64,000 bases of DNA from JAJZEO01 sp964350315 (GTDB lineage Bacteria; Chlamydiota; Chlamydiia; Chlamydiales; 2-12-FULL-49-11), in assembly GCA_964350315.1 (NCBI GenBank), contig CAYGJD010000006.1, positions 45,937 to 109,936 on the forward strand, read 5' to 3'. The position numbers were made by a program, and so were the translations under genes. The notes under the pieces are model-generated. The model did no database searches, was not told where the DNA came from, and saw only the letters and a list, made by a program, of their open reading frames with translations. Numbering within the stretch: position 1 is the stretch's first letter; every line of letters starts with the position of its first letter. Below, one piece after another: positions 60,301 through 64,000 of this stretch.

Positions 60301-61317
60301 TTGATAGCAGAAAGTAAAACAAGCCTTATACCAAAAGCATTTGTGTGGCGAAGGCTTCATTCTCTTATGGGACTATGGTTTCTGATTTTTCTTACAGAGC
60401 ATTTATTTACTAATTCACAAGTCACCCTGTTTTTTGGAAACAATGGCATTTGGTTTGTTCGTTCTGTTGATTGGCTAAGAAATATTCCTTACATACAAGT
60501 TGTTGAAGTTGGATTGCTTGGGATTCCTATTGTCTATCATACTTGTTTTGGAATCTATGCAATGATTACATCAAAGTCAAATTCTAGAAGCTCTAATGGA
60601 ACAAAGCCTGCATTGAAAAATCAACGCAATCGCTCATATACTTGGCAAAGATTAACAGCTTGGATTTTGCTCATTGGAATAGTATTGCATGTTGTGCAAA
60701 TGCGTTTCTTTGATTATCCCTATAAATATCGATGGGGAGATAGTGTGCAATTTTATGTGACGTTGAATGTCGATCCAGGGTTATATGCGATTGCAGATAA
60801 ATTAGAGGTTAAACTTTATGATCAGCGTGCCATTGAAAGAGAAAAAGATTCTTACGCAGCGCTTGGGAATAAAATCCGTTTAGTGGAAGAGAGAAAAAAA
60901 GAGCTGACGCGACATACGGTAGAAAATGAGTTACAAGAACAATACAGCTCAGAAATGGACAATGTCTATCAAAGTCTACAAAAGTATGCATTAGCAAAAG
61001 AGCATATTAAAGGACTTGAAAGTCGAAAGTTAAAATCTGGACAAGTGATGGCAGTGTCAAAAAGTTTTGGGTCGCTTGAATTATTGAATGTCCGTGAAAC
61101 ATTCCAAAGCTTAATCATGTGTATTCTCTATACAATATTCGTTTTGGCAGCAGTATTTCATGGATTTAATGGACTTTGGACATTTTTGATTACGTGGGGA
61201 TTAATTCTCTCTAGAAAATCACATTCTTCTGCTAAAACAGCATCGCTTGGGTTAATGTTTGTTGTGGGTTTTTTAGGTGTCATGGCTATTTGGGGAACAT
61301 TTTTCTGGACGCTTTAA
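60301..61317 (+). CDS. sdhC: Succinate dehydrogenase cytochrome b subunit
   Basis: This 338-residue membrane protein starts at TTG 60301 (AAGGTG upstream). It has five membrane helices, as in the Bacillus/Bacteroides type: about 20-37, 65-85, 118-135, 265-290 and 315-335. Conserved heme-ligand His residues are in LHSLMGLWF, TEHLF, YHTCFGIY, LHVVQMRF and FHGFNGLW. About 110 charged residues (roughly 150-262) are inserted between helices 3 and 4, absent from the Bacillus protein (about 200 residues). It anchors SdhAB and passes electrons to quinone. Confidence 0.88.
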   Translation: MIAESKTSLIPKAFVWRRLHSLMGLWFLIFLTEHLFTNSQVTLFFGNNGIWFVRSVDWLRNIPYIQVVEVGLLGIPIVYHTCFGIYAMITSKSNSRSSNGTKPALKNQRNRSYTWQRLTAWILLIGIVLHVVQMRFFDYPYKYRWGDSVQFYVTLNVDPGLYAIADKLEVKLYDQRAIEREKDSYAALGNKIRLVEERKKELTRHTVENELQEQYSSEMDNVYQSLQKYALAKEHIKGLESRKLKSGQVMAVSKSFGSLELLNVRETFQSLIMCILYTIFVLAAVFHGFNGLWTFLITWGLILSRKSHSSAKTASLGLMFVVGFLGVMAIWGTFFWTL

Positions 61318-61342
61318 AAGAGTAGAATTTTAGGGGAACACT

Positions 61343-63265
61343 TTGAGTGATAATCACCATAGAGATAAAGAAGTAATCATCGTTGGCGGTGGCCTTGCGG
61401 GGCTTTCTTGCGCAATGAAGTGCGCTCAGTTAGGTTGTAAAGTAAAGTTAATTTCGCTCACAAAGGTTAAGCGCTCACACTCTGTCTGTGCACAAGGTGG
61501 GATTAATATTGCAATCAACTTAATGGGCGAAGAGGATTCTACAGATATTCATGCTTATGACACGATAAAAGGGGGCGATTTCCTTGGAGATCAGCCACCA
61601 ATCGTAGAGATGTGTGCAAATGGTCCGACTTTAATTAAGATGCTTGATCGCCTTGGCGTTCCGTTCAATCGAAAACAAGATGGAACGATTGATTTTCGTA
61701 GATTTGGCGGGACTTTATATAGAAGAACAGCTTTTGCAGGAGCTTCTACTGGCCAGCAATTGATTTATGCTCTTGATGAAAGAGTGCGGCGCTATGAATC
61801 AGTTGGCGCAGTTGAAAAATTTGAACACCACGAATTTTTGCGAGCAGTCATTGATGATGATGGGATTTGTCGAGGCATTGTGATGATGGATTTGTATACG
61901 ATGCAAATCATTTCGCTCAAAGCAGATGCTGTTGTGATTGCCACAGGCGGAAATGGAGTGATTTTCAAGTACTCCACAAACTCAACGATTTGTACTGGTG
62001 CTGCTAACGGTAGATTGTATAGGCAGGGAGTCAAAATTGCGAATCCTGAATTCATACAAATCCATCCAACAGCGATCCCTGGAAATGACAAGTTGCGCTT
62101 GATGTCTGAGTCGGCAAGAGGTGAGGGAGGACGAATTTGGGTTTATGGAGATTCCTCAAAGACAATTACAGGACCTGATGGGCAAGATGTTGTATGTGGT
62201 GAGACAGGACAACCGTGGTACTTTCTTGAAACGTTGTACCCAGCCTTTGGAAATCTAGTTCCTCGCGATGTTGCAGCAAGAAATATTATCAAAGTTGTTG
62301 ATGCTGGGCTTGGAATTGACGGGAAAAAGCAAGTATACCTTGATTTAACTCACCTTGATGAAAAAACCCACCATAAGCTAGAGGCAATTTTAGATATTTA
62401 TCAGAAATTTACTGGCGATGATCCAAGAAAAGTTCCTATGAAAATATTTCCTGCTGTTCACTACACAATGGGAGGTATTTGGGTTGATTGGCCAGCAACA
62501 GGTGATGCAGATCGAATGGAGAGATATCGCCACATGACAAATATCCCTGGCTTGTTTGCTGCTGGAGAGTGTGATTTTCTCTACCATGGAGCGAATAGAT
62601 TAGGTGCTAACTCACTCTTGTCGTGTATTTATAGTGGAATGGTTACAGCAAATGAATTGTTTGCGTATGGATCCTCTCTTGAAAAGCGTTATGAAGATGT
62701 TCCCCATCAAATATTTGATGAAGCAGAGGCGAGAGAGACTGCTATAAAGCAAGATATACTTGAGAGAAATGGCCCTGAAAATGTTCATAGGTTGCATGAT
62801 GAGCTTGCTGATATAATGGTAAGTCATTGTACGGTAGTTAGAAGTAACAAGGGGCTTCGCGAAGCTATTGAGAAGATCAAAGAGTTGCAAAAAAGAGCAA
62901 AAAATATTTCCCTCGATGATAAAAGCAGCGTAATGAATCAAACATATCACTTTGCTAATCAGTTTGAGTACATGCTTGATATGGCTCTTTGTATTGCAAA
63001 AGGAGCTTTAGCAAGAGATGAGTTCAGAGGAGCTCATTATAAAGAAGAATTCCAAGAACGGGATGATGAAAATTGGCTTAAGACGACTATAGTTTCTTAT
63101 GATCCTAACCAAGATGAACCAGTTCTTTCGTATCTTCCAGTTGACACAAGACACCTTGACCCGGTAAATAGAGACTATACTAAAGCAAAACGAGTAAAGC
63201 ATAAATTAAAGAATCTACCGGAAAAAATTCCATTAGTTACAGAGCAGGATTATGGCGGAAGGTAA
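61343..63265 (+). CDS. sdhA: Succinate dehydrogenase flavoprotein subunit
   Basis: This 640-residue protein starts at TTG 61343, with AGGGGA before it. It has the FAD fold VIIVGGGLAGLSCAMK, the flavin-linking His in KRSHSVCAQGGINIA (about residue 46), the active-site EFIQIHPTAIPG and SARGEGGRIWV segments, and HYTMGGIWVD and GANRLGANSLL near the C-terminal part. Sequence is of the Bacillus/epsilon type. It oxidises succinate to fumarate and overlaps sdhB by 14 bases. Confidence 0.95.
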   Translation: MSDNHHRDKEVIIVGGGLAGLSCAMKCAQLGCKVKLISLTKVKRSHSVCAQGGINIAINLMGEEDSTDIHAYDTIKGGDFLGDQPPIVEMCANGPTLIKMLDRLGVPFNRKQDGTIDFRRFGGTLYRRTAFAGASTGQQLIYALDERVRRYESVGAVEKFEHHEFLRAVIDDDGICRGIVMMDLYTMQIISLKADAVVIATGGNGVIFKYSTNSTICTGAANGRLYRQGVKIANPEFIQIHPTAIPGNDKLRLMSESARGEGGRIWVYGDSSKTITGPDGQDVVCGETGQPWYFLETLYPAFGNLVPRDVAARNIIKVVDAGLGIDGKKQVYLDLTHLDEKTHHKLEAILDIYQKFTGDDPRKVPMKIFPAVHYTMGGIWVDWPATGDADRMERYRHMTNIPGLFAAGECDFLYHGANRLGANSLLSCIYSGMVTANELFAYGSSLEKRYEDVPHQIFDEAEARETAIKQDILERNGPENVHRLHDELADIMVSHCTVVRSNKGLREAIEKIKELQKRAKNISLDDKSSVMNQTYHFANQFEYMLDMALCIAKGALARDEFRGAHYKEEFQERDDENWLKTTIVSYDPNQDEPVLSYLPVDTRHLDPVNRDYTKAKRVKHKLKNLPEKIPLVTEQDYGGR

Positions 63266-64000
63266 ATTTACATTAAAAGTTTTTCGTGGAACACCGGAGA
63301 ATCAATTTTGGCATGAGTTTGAGCTCGATCGAGACGATGGACTAAATGTTGTTTCGGCTCTTATGGAAATTCAGAAAAATCCTATCACTAAAGATGGAAA
63401 GAAAGTTGAACCTGTTTCTTGGGAAATGGCTTGTCTTGAAGAAGTGTGTGGATCGTGTTCAATGTTGATTAATGGAATTCCAAGACAAGCTTGTACAGCT
63501 TTAATCGAAGAAATCATTAAAGAGAGTGGAAAGACAAAGATTGTTTTAGCGCCTTTTTCAAAATTCCCACTTGTGCGAGATCTTGTAGTTGATCGTACCT
63601 CTATGTTCACAACGCTTAAAGAAATTAAAGCTTGGGTTCCTTTTGCAGAACTTCATGCTGAAACATTTGGACCTACGATTGCTCCTCGCAAACAAGAAGC
63701 GATGTATGTTGAGTCGACATGTATGACATGCGGTTGTTGTCTTGAAGCTTGTCCCCAAGTGAATGAAAAGTCCTCATTTGTAGGTGCTGCAGCAATTAGC
63801 CAAGTAAAACTTTTTAATTCAAATCCTATTGGCAAAAACCTAAAAAGTGATCGTTTACTCCGGATGATGGAAAAAGGGGGCGTTTCTGAGTGCGGAAATG
63901 CGCAAAACTGTGTGCAAGTTTGCCAAAAAAAAATCCCTCTAACCCAATCAATTGCACAAGAAGGACGACAAGAGACAAGAGAGTATTACAAAAAGAAAAA
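63252..64000 (+). CDS. sdhB: Succinate dehydrogenase iron-sulfur subunit, 3' end cut
   Basis: The frame from ATG 63252 is open to the window edge (249 codons), so the stop lies just outside. Cysteines for the three clusters are present: CLEEVCGSCSMLING plus a later Cys for 2Fe-2S, CMTCGCCLEACP for 4Fe-4S, and CGNAQNCVQVCQ for 3Fe-4S. It passes electrons from SdhA to SdhC. The visible length suggests that only a few residues are missing. Confidence 0.92.
   Translation, partial: MAEGKFTLKVFRGTPENQFWHEFELDRDDGLNVVSALMEIQKNPITKDGKKVEPVSWEMACLEEVCGSCSMLINGIPRQACTALIEEIIKESGKTKIVLAPFSKFPLVRDLVVDRTSMFTTLKEIKAWVPFAELHAETFGPTIAPRKQEAMYVESTCMTCGCCLEACPQVNEKSSFVGAAAISQVKLFNSNPIGKNLKSDRLLRMMEKGGVSECGNAQNCVQVCQKKIPLTQSIAQEGRQETREYYKKK

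Noticed and set aside
1..64000. Insertion sequences, integrases, phage genes or genomic-island borders
   Set aside because: No transposase, integrase or phage structural gene and no attachment-type repeat at the only tRNA was seen.

Overview
This window is AT-rich bacterial chromosome from a member of the phylum Chlamydiae, most likely outside the family Chlamydiaceae (an amoeba- or arthropod-associated, Simkania/Waddlia/Parachlamydia-like lineage). The evidence is gene content plus local order remembered from Chlamydia trachomatis. tolQ-tolR-tolA-tolB-pal-LysM and tatD-sdhC-sdhA-sdhB match the CT601-CT591 block. A TyrB-type aminotransferase directly followed by MreC matches CT637-CT638. recB-recC beside an LplT/YgeD-type MFS gene matches CT639-CT641. 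A short gspD-E-F operon with pseudopilins matches the CT572-CT568 area. Features absent from pathogenic Chlamydiaceae (monofunctional transglycosylase, a second MOMP-like family, a P1B copper ATPase, a TpsB porin, an OmpR-type regulator with an intact phosphoacceptor) point to an environmental chlamydia. The species cannot be fixed from sequence reading alone.

Layout. 1-3.4 kb: a partial unknown gene, then four tandem genes built from five copies of one bilobed hydrophobic module, which look like inclusion-membrane (Inc) proteins. 3.5-6.5 kb: a MOMP-like porin, a secreted beta-propeller protein and MtgA. 6.5-14 kb: recC-recB-recD, overlapping and on the minus strand. 14-19.6 kb: an LplT-like transporter, a short OmpA/MOMP-type protein, a TpsB-type (ShlB/FhaC) transporter and a CPBP protease. 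19.7-26 kb: rpsT, a small membrane protein, a CoiA-like nuclease, a GT2 glycosyltransferase, rpoD, tRNA-Ala(GGC), an aminotransferase and mreC. 26-33.8 kb: a tandem pair of CDP-glycerol-type phosphotransferases, mutY, a methyltransferase, copA and a His-rich membrane protein. 34-44 kb: a type II secretion operon followed by a large secreted MORN-repeat protein. 44-53.5 kb: rsmD and a minus-strand set of exported vWA and TPR proteins, then two small exported proteins. 53.5-54 kb: a decayed MFS transporter. 54-59.4 kb: a response regulator and the Tol-Pal operon. 59.5 kb to the end: tatD and sdhCAB, with sdhB cut by the window edge.

How the genes work together. Most of the window is about the cell envelope: porins, Tol-Pal, type II secretion, TpsB, MtgA/MreC and TPR/vWA export proteins. 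The rest is DNA recombination and repair (RecBCD, MutY), core transcription and translation (sigma factor, S20, RsmD, tRNA-Ala) and respiration (succinate dehydrogenase).

The least explained and most interesting parts are the five-module Inc-like tandem family, the vWA/TPR exported gene set, the unusual pseudopilin cleavage sites with an unknown bitopic protein in the GspC position, and the tRNA gene that shares bases with the rpoD stop codon. No CRISPR array, insertion sequence, integrase, rRNA gene or replication origin was seen.
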